In this document: in pieces, positions 27,537 through 37,184 of the stretch
Layout: each line of letters begins with the position of its first letter
How positions within the stretch are numbered: the stretch's first letter is position 1
From: Boseongicola sp. H5
GTDB taxonomy: Bacteria; Pseudomonadota; Alphaproteobacteria; Rhodobacterales; Rhodobacteraceae
Assembly: GCA_020622165.1 (NCBI GenBank)
Contig: JACNMN010000003.1
Location: 124,001 to 188,000 of the forward strand
Length of the DNA: 64,000 nucleotides
Direction: 5' to 3'
Position numbers and translations under genes: made by a program
The notes under the pieces: generated by a model
The model's database searches: none
What the model saw: the letters and a program-made list of their open reading frames with translations, nothing else
Told to the model about the DNA's origin: nothing

Positions 27537-28514
27537 ATGAGCGGGCTACTGGCACTGTTGGACGATGTGGCGGCGATCGCCAAGGTTGCGGCGGCGTCGG
27601 TCGATGACGTGATCGGGCAGGCGACGAAGGCCGGGGCCAAGGCCGCGGGCGCGGTGATCGACGATGCCGCGGTGACGCCGAAATATGTCCACGGTTTCGC
27701 GGCCGAACGCGAGTTGCCGATTGTCTGGCGGATCGCGCGCGGCTCGATCTTCAACAAGCTGGTGATCCTGTTGCCGGTGGCGATGCTGCTGTCCGTCTTC
27801 GCGCCCTGGATGATCCCGCCGCTGCTGATGCTGGGGGGCGCCTATCTCTGTTTCGAGGGGGCGGAGAAGATCTGGCACAAGCTGAACCCTACACCGCATC
27901 CCGAGATCCCCATCGACGAACAGCTGAAGGACGCCGCCCATCTGGAAGAGGAAAAGGTCAGGGGCGCGATCAAGACCGATTTCATCCTGTCGGCCGAGAT
28001 CATGACCATTGCGCTGGCGGCCTTGCCGGAAAGCAACCTCTGGTTCGAGGCGGCCGCGCTGGCCATCGTCGCGGTCGGGATCACGGTGCTGGTTTACGGC
28101 AGCGTCGCGCTGATCGTGAAGGCCGATGATGTCGGTCTGCACATGGCCGCGGAGGGGCGCCTGGGCGTGACCCGCCGCGCGGGCCGGGCAATCGTCCGGG
28201 GCATGCCCGGTTTCATGACGGTGCTGACCTGGGTCGGCACGGCGGCGATGCTCTGGGTCGGCGGGTCGATCATCGTGCACGGGCTGGCGGAGCTTGGCTG
28301 GCACGCGCCCGAAGACAGGATCCACCATTCGGCCGAGGCCGTGGCGCATCTGGTGCCCGCCGGTCTGGCCGGGTTCACCGAATGGCTGGTCAAGGCCGTC
28401 ATCGACGGCATTCTTGGCCTCGTGCTCGGCCTGCTGCTGATCCCGGTCGCGACCCGGGTGATCGGCCCCACGATCCGCGCCGTGACCGGCAAGGCCGAGG
28501 CCGGCGGGCACTAA
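27537..28514 (+). CDS. DUF808 family membrane protein (YedI-like)
   Basis: 325 aa inner-membrane protein. Starts MSGLLALLDDVAAIAKVAAAS, the family's hallmark, with LGGAYLCFEGAEKIWHK in the first third and about six to seven membrane helices. E. coli YedI belongs to the same family; function unknown. ATG 27537 is the start that leaves the hallmark at the N-terminus, with GGCAGG just upstream. Divergent from gap2, convergent with tkt. Confidence 0.82.
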   Translation: MSGLLALLDDVAAIAKVAAASVDDVIGQATKAGAKAAGAVIDDAAVTPKYVHGFAAERELPIVWRIARGSIFNKLVILLPVAMLLSVFAPWMIPPLLMLGGAYLCFEGAEKIWHKLNPTPHPEIPIDEQLKDAAHLEEEKVRGAIKTDFILSAEIMTIALAALPESNLWFEAAALAIVAVGITVLVYGSVALIVKADDVGLHMAAEGRLGVTRRAGRAIVRGMPGFMTVLTWVGTAAMLWVGGSIIVHGLAELGWHAPEDRIHHSAEAVAHLVPAGLAGFTEWLVKAVIDGILGLVLGLLLIPVATRVIGPTIRAVTGKAEAGGH

Positions 28515-28585
28515 GCCCGTCAGCCCCGCAGGTCGCGCGCCCCGTCGCGCGCGGGCCGGATGTGCGGCCCCGGCATGGGCCGGCG

Positions 28586-30604
28586 CTATTTCAGCAGGGA
28601 TTTCACCTTGTCCGCCACGGCTTCGGCGGTGATGCCGAAATGGGCGTAGAGATCTTCCGCCGGGGCCGATCCGCCAAAGCCATGCATTCCCACGAAACCC
28701 GATTTCTCCCGCTTGCCGCGTTCGCCGAAAAGCCAGCGGTCCCAGCCGAAGCGCACCGCCGCCTCGACCGCGACGCGGACCGGCCCGCCGGGCAGAACCC
28801 GTTTGCGGTAGGCTTCGGGCTGCTCCTCGAACAACTCCCAGCATGGCATCGAGACGACGCGGGTTCCGATCCCGTCGGCCTGAAGCAGATCGCGGGCGGC
28901 CATGGCAATCGCCACCTCGGACCCCGTGGCCATGAGGATCGCCTGCCGCTTGCCCTCGGCATCGGCCAGCACATAGCCGCCCTGGGCGACCATGTTGCGG
29001 GTCTTGTGGTCGACCCGGACCGTGGGCAGCCCCTGACGGCTGAGCGCCAGAACGGATGGCGTTGATTTCTGCGACAGGGCCAGTTCCCACGCCTCGGCGG
29101 TTTCCACCGCGTCGGCAGGGCGGAAGACAAGGCAATTGGGGGTGGCGCGCATCATCGCCAGATGTTCCACGGGCTGGTGGGTGGGGCCGTCTTCGCCCAG
29201 ACCGATGCTGTCATGGGTCATCACATATTGCACCGAGACGCCCATCAGCGCGCTCAGCCGGATCGCGCCGCGCGCATAGTCGGTAAAGCACATGAAGGTG
29301 CCGCCATAGGGGCGCACGCCCCCGTGAAGCGCCATGCCGTTCATCGCCGCCGCCATGCCGTGTTCGCGGATGCCGTAATGGATGTGGCGGCCCTTGCGAT
29401 CCTCGGGCGAGAACACGCCGAGATCTGCGGTCTTGGTGTTGTTCGACCCGGTCAGATCGGCCGACCCGCCAAGCGTTTCGGGCACGATCGGGTTGATCAC
29501 CTCAAGCGCCATCTCGCTGGCCTTGCGGGTGGCCACCTTGGGCCGGGTTTCGGAAATCTGCTTTTTCAGCGCCTTGATCGTGGCCGACAGTTTCGGGGGC
29601 ATATCGCCCGCGAAGGCCCGCGTGAAACTTGCCTGTCTGGTGGCCGATTGCAGGGCAAACTCCGCCTCCCAGGCCTCGCGCGCGGCTCGGCCGCGCGACC
29701 CGATCGCTTCCCATTCGGCTTTCAGATCCTCTGGGATCTCGAACGGTCCGTATTTCCAGCCATAGGTGGCCTTGGTGTCGGCGATGAGCTTGGGATCGGT
29801 CAGCGCGCCATGGCCCTTGGCGGTATCCTGGGCGGAGGAGCCGATGGCGATATGCGTCTTGCAGGCGATCATCGCCGGGCGCGGGGACGCCTTGGCCTCG
29901 CCAAGGGCGCGGTCGATATCGGCGGGGTCATGGCCGTCGCAGTCGAACACATCCCAGCCGGAGGCTGCAAAACGCGCCTTCTGGTCGGTCCGGTCCGAGA
30001 GCGACACCGCACCGTCGATGGTGATGTTGTTGTTGTCCCACAGCACGATCAGCCGGCTCAGCTCGTGGCGGCCGGCAAGGCCGATGGCCTCCTGGCTGAT
30101 CCCCTCCATCAGACAGCCGTCGCCTGCGATGCAATAGGTGTAATGGTCGATCAGCTTGCGGCCCCACCGGGCGCGGAGGCTTTCCTCGGCCATGGCAAAG
30201 CCCACGGCATTGGCGATGCCCTGCCCAAGCGGGCCGGTCGTGGTCTCCACGCCCTTGGCATGGCCGTATTCCGGATGGCCCGCGGTGATCGCGCCCAGTT
30301 GGCGGAAGTTGCGGATCTGGTCGATGGTCATGTCCGCATAGCCCGTAAGGTGCAGCAGGCTGTAGATCAGCATCGAGCCGTGGCCCGCGCTCAGGATGAA
30401 CCGGTCGCGGTTTGGCCAGTCCGGGGCGCTTGCGTCGAAGCTCAGATGTTTCTCGAACAGAACGGTCGCCACATCGGCCATGCCCATGGGCATGCCGGAA
30501 TGTCCGGAATTCGCGGCACCGACCGCGTCAAGCGTCAGGGTGCGGATGCAGGCGGCGCGGCGCCAATGATCGGGGTTCTGTGCGGCAAGGGCGGAAAGGT
30601 CCAA
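28586..30604 (-). CDS. tkt: Transketolase
   Basis: 672 aa. N-terminal [11 protein letters not shown] (thiamine-site His), [14 protein letters not shown] and [10 protein letters not shown] (thiamine diphosphate/Mg site), C-terminal [19 protein letters not shown] and SRQGLP. Transfers two-carbon units in the pentose-phosphate and Calvin pathways. Convergent with DUF808. A weak half-site resembling the gap/fda operators (CTAACGCCAC on the minus strand) lies ~20 bp upstream; this is not strong enough to claim regulation. Confidence 0.96.
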   Translation of the reverse strand: MDLSALAAQNPDHWRRAACIRTLTLDAVGAANSGHSGMPMGMADVATVLFEKHLSFDASAPDWPNRDRFILSAGHGSMLIYSLLHLTGYADMTIDQIRNFRQLGAITAGHPEYGHAKGVETTTGPLGQGIANAVGFAMAEESLRARWGRKLIDHYTYCIAGDGCLMEGISQEAIGLAGRHELSRLIVLWDNNNITIDGAVSLSDRTDQKARFAASGWDVFDCDGHDPADIDRALGEAKASPRPAMIACKTHIAIGSSAQDTAKGHGALTDPKLIADTKATYGWKYGPFEIPEDLKAEWEAIGSRGRAAREAWEAEFALQSATRQASFTRAFAGDMPPKLSATIKALKKQISETRPKVATRKASEMALEVINPIVPETLGGSADLTGSNNTKTADLGVFSPEDRKGRHIHYGIREHGMAAAMNGMALHGGVRPYGGTFMCFTDYARGAIRLSALMGVSVQYVMTHDSIGLGEDGPTHQPVEHLAMMRATPNCLVFRPADAVETAEAWELALSQKSTPSVLALSRQGLPTVRVDHKTRNMVAQGGYVLADAEGKRQAILMATGSEVAIAMAARDLLQADGIGTRVVSMPCWELFEEQPEAYRKRVLPGGPVRVAVEAAVRFGWDRWLFGERGKREKSGFVGMHGFGGSAPAEDLYAHFGITAEAVADKVKSLLK

Positions 30605-30872
30605 GGCGGGCGTCCTGTCTCAAGTGGCGTTAGGTCGGGGCGGTGATAGCAGAGGTCGGGCGAAGTGCAAGCGCGCCCGCGCCGGTGGGGGTGCCGATTT
30701 GGCGGCGAAAAATGCGTGCGCGACCGGGAAAACCCCGGAAACGGTTGCAAAACCGGTCCGGATAAGATTCGCTAGGCGCGAGGGTCCGGAATGCGGCGAC
30801 AGGCCCGCCGGACAAGGTGAAAAACGGCCCCCGTCCAAAGGGGGCGCCAGAGACCGGGGGCATCCGCAGAGC

Positions 30873-31751
30873 ATGAGCGAGACCGCAGATATGGACCAGA
30901 TCGCCGCGTTGGAGGGGCGTCTTGCCGCCGCGCTTGACCGGATCGCCGCGGGCGTGACCGCCCTGCAGAGCCAGACCGGTGCCGCCGAAGACATGAACGC
31001 CGCCGCAGCCGCGCTGGAAGCCGCCGAGGCGCGCGCGACCGAACTTGCCGCCCGTCTGGCCGAGGCCGAGGCCGAGGAGGGGGCAGGGGGCGAGGCGCTG
31101 GCCGAAACCCAGGCCGCGCTGGCCGCGGAACAGGCCGCCAATGCGGACCTGACCGAGCAGGTTCGCGCGCTGGAGGCCTCCCGTCAGGCAAGCCGGGACG
31201 AACTGGCCCGCGCCGCCAGCGCCCATGATGGTCATCTGGACGAGATGAAGGCCGAACTGGAGCAGGCGCGCGCCACCATCGAAGAGCTGCGTGGCAAGGT
31301 CGCGGAGGCGGATACGGCGTCTTCGGCTGACGCGGGCGACCCCGCCGACAAGGACCGGATCGCCCAATTGGAAAACGAGGTCGAGGTTCTGCGCCGCCGG
31401 GTGAAGCGGTTGCGCGGCGAAAGCCACGCCGCCATGGCCGCCCGCGACGAGGCGCAGGATGCGCTGGACGAACTGCGCGCGTCGGATTCGGATGGCGCCG
31501 CAATGCCGGAGGCCGCGCTGCGCGCCGAACTGCGCAAGTTGCGGCTGGCCAATGCGGAACTGATCGCAACCAGCGAGGAGATGCGCCGGAACGCGGCGGC
31601 CGGCGACGCGGTGGATGCCGACCTGCTGAATGCCGCGCTGGCCGCCGAACTGCTCGCGCTCAAGTCGGAACGCGCGGCGGATGCGGCCGAGATGCAGGAT
31701 ATCGTGGACGAGTTGACCCCCCTTGTAAGCGGAGACAAAGCCAATGCCTGA
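30873..31751 (+). CDS. Alanine/glutamate-rich coiled-coil protein preceding zapA
   Basis: 292 aa, almost entirely predicted coiled coil, no signal peptide or membrane segment. Segments such as LARLAEAEAEEG, ARATIEELRGKVAEA and RIAQLENEVEVLRRRVKRLR show heptad patterning. The end overlaps zapA by 8 bases, so the two proteins are translationally coupled. A role in division, with ZapA and the Z-ring, is inferred from context alone; the family is not recognised beyond being common before alphaproteobacterial zapA. The 268 bases before it hold the divergent tkt promoter and GC-rich hairpins; no other gene was found there. Confidence 0.75.
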   Translation: MSETADMDQIAALEGRLAAALDRIAAGVTALQSQTGAAEDMNAAAAALEAAEARATELAARLAEAEAEEGAGGEALAETQAALAAEQAANADLTEQVRALEASRQASRDELARAASAHDGHLDEMKAELEQARATIEELRGKVAEADTASSADAGDPADKDRIAQLENEVEVLRRRVKRLRGESHAAMAARDEAQDALDELRASDSDGAAMPEAALRAELRKLRLANAELIATSEEMRRNAAAGDAVDADLLNAALAAELLALKSERAADAAEMQDIVDELTPLVSGDKANA

Positions 31752-32166
31752 GCTGGATATCGAAATCGGCGGCCGCACATTTGCCGTGGCCTGTCAGGAA
31801 GGTGAAGAGCCGTTTCTGGAATCTGCCGCCCGCATGCTCGATACCGAGGCGGCGGTGGTTCTGGGCCAGATCGGCCGGATGCCGCCCGAGCGCATGTTGC
31901 TGATGGCGGGCCTGATGCTGGCCGACAAGACCGCCGGATTGGAGGAGGATCTGGGCCGCATGCAGAGCGAGATGGAGGCGATGCAATCGGCCCTGACCAC
32001 GGCGCAGAACCGGCTGGACGACCGGGCGCGCCGGATCGCCGAACTGGAAGAGGCGGCGCCGCCCGCCGAGATCGCCGTGATCCCGGCGCAGGTAACCGAT
32101 GGTCTGGCCGAACTGGCCGCACGGGCCGAAGCAATGGCCGATACGCTCGACCGGGCGCGCGGGTAG
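31744..32166 (+). CDS. zapA: Cell division protein ZapA
   Basis: 140 aa. N-terminal domain MPELDIEIGGRTFAVACQEG followed by ESAARMLDTEA and RMLLMAGLMLADK, then a C-terminal coiled coil; this is the ZapA layout that crosslinks FtsZ filaments. Longer than gammaproteobacterial ZapA (~109) because of the alphaproteobacterial C-terminal extension. Downstream lies the candidate 6S RNA, a neighbour relation seen in many proteobacteria. Confidence 0.85.
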   Translation: MPELDIEIGGRTFAVACQEGEEPFLESAARMLDTEAAVVLGQIGRMPPERMLLMAGLMLADKTAGLEEDLGRMQSEMEAMQSALTTAQNRLDDRARRIAELEEAAPPAEIAVIPAQVTDGLAELAARAEAMADTLDRARG

Positions 32167-32169
32167 GTC

Positions 32170-32310
32170 CGCGCCGGTCTGCCGCGGATTGTGCCTGTGG
32201 CTCATAGGTTTATTCGATTGATCCCTTCGGGTTGACCCTGCCCGGCGGCATTAATCTCACAGATGACTTGGCCTAATCTTTGCCCCGTCGGGAGCGTCCC
32301 GTCGACTTTC
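32170..32310 (+). ncRNA. ssrS: Candidate 6S RNA
   Basis: The 157 bases between zapA and the next gene encode no protein. They can fold as one long irregular hairpin: GATTG(T)GCC pairs with GGC(C)TAATC (outer stem, one mismatch, one wobble), CTGTG pairs with CACAG, a large internal bubble follows, and CCC-TTC-GGG closes the tip. A long rod with a central bubble is the 6S design, and zapA-ssrS is a conserved neighbourhood. The ends are estimates. A covariance-model search would decide. Confidence 0.5.
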
Positions 32311-32323
32311 GGAAGGGGTGAAA

Positions 32324-33526
32324 ATGAAGCGGGTCGTGTTGCGGGCGTTCCTTGGGCTGGGGCTGATTCTGATCCTGGTCGGGGCGGGGGGCTACATCCT
32401 GTTGCGCAACAGCCCGGCCTGGGACGGTCTCATGCTGTTTTCCGAAGGCACGCGGGTTGAGAATTTCCGCAATCTCGATGCCTTGTTCCCGTCCGATCCG
32501 GTTCGGCGCGGCACGACGGTCTGGGCGTTGGCCGAAGCGCCCCACAGCCTACCGGACGGCTATGAGTTCGAAGGCGAAAACCGGAACCTGGCCGCATTTC
32601 TGGACAGAACCGAGACGACCGGGCTGCTTGTCCTGCATCAGGGACAGATCGCCCACGAGGACTACCGGCTCGGGGCGGACGAGACCTCGCTCTTCACGTC
32701 ATGGTCGGTCGCGAAATCAATGCTGTCGGCCTTGATCGGCATCGCGCTGGAAGAAGGCCATATCGCATCCATCGATGACCCGGTCGCGGATTATGTCGGC
32801 GCGCTGGACGGGTCGGCCTATGGCGCGGTTCCGATCCGGCATGTGCTGACCATGTCATCGGGCATCGGGTTCGACGAGAACTACGCCAACCCGTTGTCGG
32901 ACGTGTACCGCATTTTCATGAGCTTCTCCACCGGCACCCCGCTGGCGGAGGTTCTGGCCGGCTACGAGGCGGAGCGGGAGCCCGGCATCTACAACGACTA
33001 TATCAGCAGCGACAGTCTGGTGCTCGGTCTTGTGCTGGAGGGTGCGACCGGTATCGGGCTTGCGGACTATGCGCAAACCCGGCTCTGGGCCCCCATGGGG
33101 GCGGAGGCCGATGCCACCTGGAGCCGCAGCGTCTCCGGCGAAACGATCGCGATGTGCTGCTTCAACGCCACGCTGCGGGATTATGGCCGGTTCGGCCAGC
33201 TCTATCTGCAGAACGGGGCGCGGGATGACGTGCAGATCGTGCCGCAGGACTGGATCGAGGCCAGTATCACGCCGGAGGCGCCGCATCTGCAACCGGGTGA
33301 CAACCCGGCCTCGTTCTGGAGCTTCGGCTACGGGTATCACTGGTGGATCCCCGAAGATCCGCAGGGCGATTACCTCGCCATCGGCATTTGGGGGCAGTAC
33401 ATCTATATCGACCCGTCACGCGAGATCGTGATCGTGAAGAAAAGCGCCGACGCGGGGTTCGATACCCGCGACCATGAAACCGTCGCGGCGTTTCGCGCCA
33501 TCGCCCGGCATGTCGCGGGGGGCTGA
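32324..33526 (+). CDS. Serine hydrolase, beta-lactamase class C / esterase family
   Basis: 400 aa with an N-terminal membrane anchor (residues ~5-27), placing the enzyme in the periplasm. The catalytic SxxK is SVAKS near residue 135; a Tyr in IYNDYISSDS corresponds to the second motif (YxS/YxN type). Such proteins are usually esterases or peptidases rather than resistance enzymes. ATG 32324 is preferred to the GTG two codons earlier because GGAAGGGG then has proper spacing. It ends 9 bases before a convergent SDR gene. Confidence 0.82.
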   Translation: MKRVVLRAFLGLGLILILVGAGGYILLRNSPAWDGLMLFSEGTRVENFRNLDALFPSDPVRRGTTVWALAEAPHSLPDGYEFEGENRNLAAFLDRTETTGLLVLHQGQIAHEDYRLGADETSLFTSWSVAKSMLSALIGIALEEGHIASIDDPVADYVGALDGSAYGAVPIRHVLTMSSGIGFDENYANPLSDVYRIFMSFSTGTPLAEVLAGYEAEREPGIYNDYISSDSLVLGLVLEGATGIGLADYAQTRLWAPMGAEADATWSRSVSGETIAMCCFNATLRDYGRFGQLYLQNGARDDVQIVPQDWIEASITPEAPHLQPGDNPASFWSFGYGYHWWIPEDPQGDYLAIGIWGQYIYIDPSREIVIVKKSADAGFDTRDHETVAAFRAIARHVAGG

Positions 33527-33535
33527 CGCCGACCC

Positions 33536-34201
33536 TCAGGCGCCGAGCAGAACCGGCAGCAGGCGCGCGGCCTCGTCGCGGGGGGAGGCGAGGGCGTCCC
33601 TGTCTTCACCGGGATAGAACCGGGCCCGGATCGCGGTGGGCATCGGCTCGGGCTTGAGCAGGTGGATCTTCGGGCCCGATTTCGCCGTTTCGGCCCGCCA
33701 GCTTTCCACCAGCGCCCGCTGCGCCGCCTTGGACATGCCATAGCCGCCCGCGAATTTCCGGTCCCAGTCGCTGTCGAAGAAAACCGCCCTGGGGGCCGGG
33801 CTGGGCGCGATCAACGGATCGACCAGCGCGATCAGCCGGGCCAGCGCGCGGATATTGGTGGCGATCAGCCGGTCCAGATCCTTGCCCGTCAGATGTGGCG
33901 TGGGGGTCAGCGCCGTGGCGTGAAAGGCGCTGTGAACCCAGATATCGGCATGCCCCCACCGGTCATGTATCGACCGGCAGAGATGGGCCATCGCCCCCTC
34001 ATCGGTCACATCCATCGGCGCAAGCGTGGCCTTTCCGCCCGCAGCCTGGATGCGGTCATCCAGTTCCTCCAGCGCGCCCGTCGTGCGGGCCACCGCCACC
34101 ACATGCGCACCCCGTGCCGCCAGCCATTCGGCGCTGGCCGCGCCGATCCCGCGGGAAGCGCCGGTCACCAGCGCGATCTGTCCGTCCAGTATCTTTTCCA
34201 T
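33536..34201 (-). CDS. Short-chain dehydrogenase/reductase
   Basis: 221 aa Rossmann enzyme: TGASRGIG cofactor loop near residue 14 and catalytic YGMSKAA (YxxxK). The usual serine before the Tyr is less clear: SDWDRKF lies about ten residues ahead. In relatives this gene tends to follow purF; here bioY and the BLUF gene lie between them on the opposite strand. Substrate unknown. Confidence 0.8.
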   Translation of the reverse strand: MEKILDGQIALVTGASRGIGAASAEWLAARGAHVVAVARTTGALEELDDRIQAAGGKATLAPMDVTDEGAMAHLCRSIHDRWGHADIWVHSAFHATALTPTPHLTGKDLDRLIATNIRALARLIALVDPLIAPSPAPRAVFFDSDWDRKFAGGYGMSKAAQRALVESWRAETAKSGPKIHLLKPEPMPTAIRARFYPGEDRDALASPRDEAARLLPVLLGA

Positions 34202-34324
34202 GGCCGCCAAATGCCGCGTCTGGCGCCGCTTGGCAAGGGGTGCAGCCTGCGGCGGATTGCTTGACTTTGCCGCGCCTGCATCAGACAACATCCCCCGACA
34301 TGGACATTATGCAAGGAGAGGCCG

Positions 34325-34930
34325 ATGAGCCGCGAAATGACCCTGAGCCAAGCCGCTTTCGGAACCGATGGTCTGCTGCGCAAGACGCTGATGGTGGTGT
34401 TCGGCACCTTGCTGATCGCGCTTGCCGCGAAGGTCAGCGTTCCGCTCTGGCCGTCGCCGATCAGCCTGCAGACCCTGGCCATCCTGACCGTCGGCTTCGC
34501 CTTCGGCTCGCGCATGGGCGCGGTCACGTTGCTGGTCTATCTGGCGCAGGGCTGGGCCGGTCTGCCGGTCTTCACGCCCACCACCGCACTCGGGCCGCTG
34601 GCCTTCGTCGGCCCGACCGCGGGCTTCCTCGTGGGCTTCGTCGGCATGGCATGGCTGGCCGGCCTTGCGGCGGAACGCGGGCTGGCCAAAGGCTTCCTCG
34701 GCACCGCGCTTGCGGGCGTGGTGATCTCGGCGCTGCTCTATATCCCCGGTGCGATCTGGCCAATGGCCGTGGCCGGTGTGCTCGGCGTTGAGGCCGGCTG
34801 GGTCGGTCTGGATGCCTCGGCGATCTGGGCCGGTTTCGTCGCGCCCTTCCTGATCGGCGATGCGATCAAGGCGGTACTCGCGGCCCTGATCGTCACCGGC
34901 GCCTGGACGGTGCTGCGCAAGCGCGGCTGA
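34325..34930 (+). CDS. bioY: Biotin transporter substrate-binding subunit BioY
   Basis: 201 aa, six membrane helices. BioY signature: VPLWPSPISLQTLAILTVG and YLAQGWAGLPVF near residues 40-85, GPTAGFLVGF after that. It binds biotin and either works alone or with an ECF energising module (BioMN), which is not adjacent. AGGAGAGG precedes ATG 34325; a TTGACT -35-like hexamer is at 34262. No BioR site (TTATCTATAA type) was seen upstream. Confidence 0.9.
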   Translation: MSREMTLSQAAFGTDGLLRKTLMVVFGTLLIALAAKVSVPLWPSPISLQTLAILTVGFAFGSRMGAVTLLVYLAQGWAGLPVFTPTTALGPLAFVGPTAGFLVGFVGMAWLAGLAAERGLAKGFLGTALAGVVISALLYIPGAIWPMAVAGVLGVEAGWVGLDASAIWAGFVAPFLIGDAIKAVLAALIVTGAWTVLRKRG

Positions 34931-34967
34931 GCGCCTTCCGGGCCTCGCGTCGGTCCCTACCACATTC

Positions 34968-35003
34968 AAAGCGCCGTCCCCGTCCGCGGGGGCGGCGTTT
35001 TGC
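34968..35003 (+). terminator. Rho-independent terminator after bioY
   Basis: CGCCGTCCCC and GGGGGCGGCG form a 10-bp stem (one T-G wobble) with a 5-base GTCCG loop, followed by TTTT. It lies 40 bases after the bioY stop. Confidence 0.75.
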
Positions 35004-35132
35004 GTTGCAGGGCCCCCGAAACCACGGCCATGGCCGTCGGCGCAGAAGAAAGCTGGACTTGCGTGGCATGGCGGCGCAGGCTGCCTGCGGTGGCGGGCAC
35101 AATCGCCCGCCCGGGTCGAAAGCGGTTTGCCG

Positions 35133-35537
35133 ATGCACCTTGTTCAGTTGATCTATTCCTCGCGCCCCTTCGGCTATGATCAGGCCACGCTGAACGGCAT
35201 TCTCGTCACTGCCCGCGGGCGCAACTCCGCGGCTGGCGTGACCGGCGCGCTGATCTGTCGGGCGGATCTCTATCTCCAGCTTCTCGAAGGGCCCGAACCG
35301 GCGGTCACCGAGATCTACAAAAGCATCATCCGCGATGACCGGCATCTGGACGTCACCCTGCGCAGCGACGGGGCGGTGACAGAGCGGCTTTTCGGCGAAT
35401 GGGACATGCTGGACGATCCGGCGCGGGGCTGGATGTGGGACCGGGACGCGGTGGCCGACGGGGTGCTGGACCACGCGACCGCGCAGGAATTCGTGTCCGT
35501 GTTTCGCCGGGTGCGCCGGGAGATCCCGGCGGGCTGA
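35133..35537 (+). CDS. BLUF-domain blue-light photoreceptor
   Basis: 134 aa, a single BLUF domain. The flavin-switch residues are all present: Tyr8 (QLIYSS), Asn31 (ARGRNSAAG), Gln49 (LYLQLLEG), and Trp90/Met92 (FGEWDM). It binds FAD and signals blue light through hydrogen-bond rearrangement. No output domain is fused, so it must act by protein-protein contact; no obvious partner (EAL, AraC or MerR gene) is adjacent. ATG 35133 is chosen over the TTG two codons earlier. The 129 bases between the terminator and this gene show no other feature. Confidence 0.88.
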   Translation: MHLVQLIYSSRPFGYDQATLNGILVTARGRNSAAGVTGALICRADLYLQLLEGPEPAVTEIYKSIIRDDRHLDVTLRSDGAVTERLFGEWDMLDDPARGWMWDRDAVADGVLDHATAQEFVSVFRRVRREIPAG

Positions 35538-35552
35538 ACGCCGCCTGTCGGT

Positions 35553-37058
35553 CTACTCGGCCGGTTCGCGCTGCCGGAACTCGAACCCCTTGGCCTCCAT
35601 ATCCGTCGGACGCACCGGATAATCGCCCGAAAAACACGCATCGCAATATTGCGGCGATCCGGCATCGCGCCCCTTGGGCTCGCCCACGGCGCGGTAGAGA
35701 CCGTCTAGGGAGATGAAGCGCAGGCTGTCCACCTGCAGATGCGCGCGCATCTCCTCCTCCGACATGGTGGAGGCCAGAAGCTTTTCGCGTTCGGGCGTGT
35801 CGACCCCGTAGAAGCAGGGCCATGCCGTGGGCGGAGAGGCGATGCGGAAATGCACCTCCGCCGCGCCGGCATCCAGGATCATCTCCTTGATCTTGCGGGA
35901 GGTCGTGCCGCGCACCACGCTGTCATCCACAAGGATCACGCGCTTGCCGCGGATCAGCGCCCGGTTCACGTTCAGCTTCAGGCGCACACCCATGTTGCGG
36001 ATCTGTTCGGTCGGCTCGATGAAGGTGCGGCCCATATACTGGTTGCGGATGATGCCCATCGCATAGGGAATGCCGCTTTCCTGGCTGAAGCCGATGGCCG
36101 CGGGCGTGCCGCTATCGGGCACGGGGCAGACCAGATCGGCATCCACCGGCGCCTCCCGGGCCAACTCCACCCCGATCTGACGACGGGTTTCATAGACCGA
36201 CTGGCCGCCCAGAATGCTGTCGGGCCGGGAGAAATACACATGCTCGAAGATGCAGCTGCGCGGTTTGCGCGGCTCGAACGGCATGTAGCTTTCGATGCCG
36301 TCGCCGTTGATCACCACCATCTCGCCGGGCTCCACCTCGCGCACGAACTCGGCGCCGATGATGTCCAGCGCGCAGGTCTCGGAGCTCAGCACCCAGGCTC
36401 CGTCACCGATCCGGCCCAGAACCAGCGGCCGCACGCCAAGCGCATCGCGCACGCCGATCAGCTTGGTGCGGGTCATCGCGACGATGGAAAACGCGCCTTC
36501 GACCCGTCTGAGCGCGTCCTTCATCCGCTCGGGGATGTTCTTCTGATAGCTGCGCGCCATCAGGTGGATGATGCATTCGCTGTCCGACGAAGACTGGAAG
36601 ATCGAGCCGCGCCCGATCAGCTCCCGCCGGAGTTCCTCCGCATTCACGATGTTGCCGTTATGGGCGATGGCCGCGCCGCCCATGGCGAACTCCCCGAAGA
36701 AGGGCTGCACGTCGCGGATGGCAGTGTTGCCCTTGGAGCCGGTGGTGGAATAACGCACATGGCCGATGGCCAGCGGGCCGGGCAGGGTCTCCATCACCTT
36801 GTGGGAGGTGAAATTGTCCCGCACATAGCCGAAGCGCCGGGCGGAGTTGAACCCGTGATCGGGGTGGTGGGCGACGATCCCGCCCGCCTCCTGCCCGCGA
36901 TGCTGAAGCGCATGCAGGCCAAGGGCCACGAAATTCGCCGCATCGGTCACGCCGATCACGCCGAAGACGCCGCATTCCTCATGCAGTTTGTCATCATCGA
37001 AAAACGGGTCGAAAGGATGGGTGGGAAACCGGTCGTCAGCGCCAGTCGGGTGGCTCAT
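35553..37058 (-). CDS. purF: Amidophosphoribosyltransferase
   Basis: 501 aa; first step of de novo purine synthesis, PRPP + glutamine to phosphoribosylamine. The glutaminase nucleophile is Cys29 in HEECGVFGV after a propeptide-like N-terminus; FIG-type segments GHVRYSTTGSKG and the PRPP loop VILVDDSVVRGTTSRK are intact. Follows cvpA by 126 bases on the same strand, the classical cvpA-purF arrangement. Confidence 0.96.
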   Translation of the reverse strand: MSHPTGADDRFPTHPFDPFFDDDKLHEECGVFGVIGVTDAANFVALGLHALQHRGQEAGGIVAHHPDHGFNSARRFGYVRDNFTSHKVMETLPGPLAIGHVRYSTTGSKGNTAIRDVQPFFGEFAMGGAAIAHNGNIVNAEELRRELIGRGSIFQSSSDSECIIHLMARSYQKNIPERMKDALRRVEGAFSIVAMTRTKLIGVRDALGVRPLVLGRIGDGAWVLSSETCALDIIGAEFVREVEPGEMVVINGDGIESYMPFEPRKPRSCIFEHVYFSRPDSILGGQSVYETRRQIGVELAREAPVDADLVCPVPDSGTPAAIGFSQESGIPYAMGIIRNQYMGRTFIEPTEQIRNMGVRLKLNVNRALIRGKRVILVDDSVVRGTTSRKIKEMILDAGAAEVHFRIASPPTAWPCFYGVDTPEREKLLASTMSEEEMRAHLQVDSLRFISLDGLYRAVGEPKGRDAGSPQYCDACFSGDYPVRPTDMEAKGFEFRQREPAE

Positions 37059-37184
37059 TCAGTCGCTCCTGTGGCAGCAGGTCAGGGCCGAATCCGGGGT
37101 CAGAGTTCAGCTTGTATGTAGGGCGTCGGGCAGGGGCTGTCACGCGCCGCTTCATCAAGCTGTCACAATTGTTGCGGCGATGCC

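Noticed and set aside
34202-34324. Biotin-responsive BioR operator or riboswitch before bioY
   Set aside because: No TTATCTATAA-type palindrome and no conserved leader structure was found.
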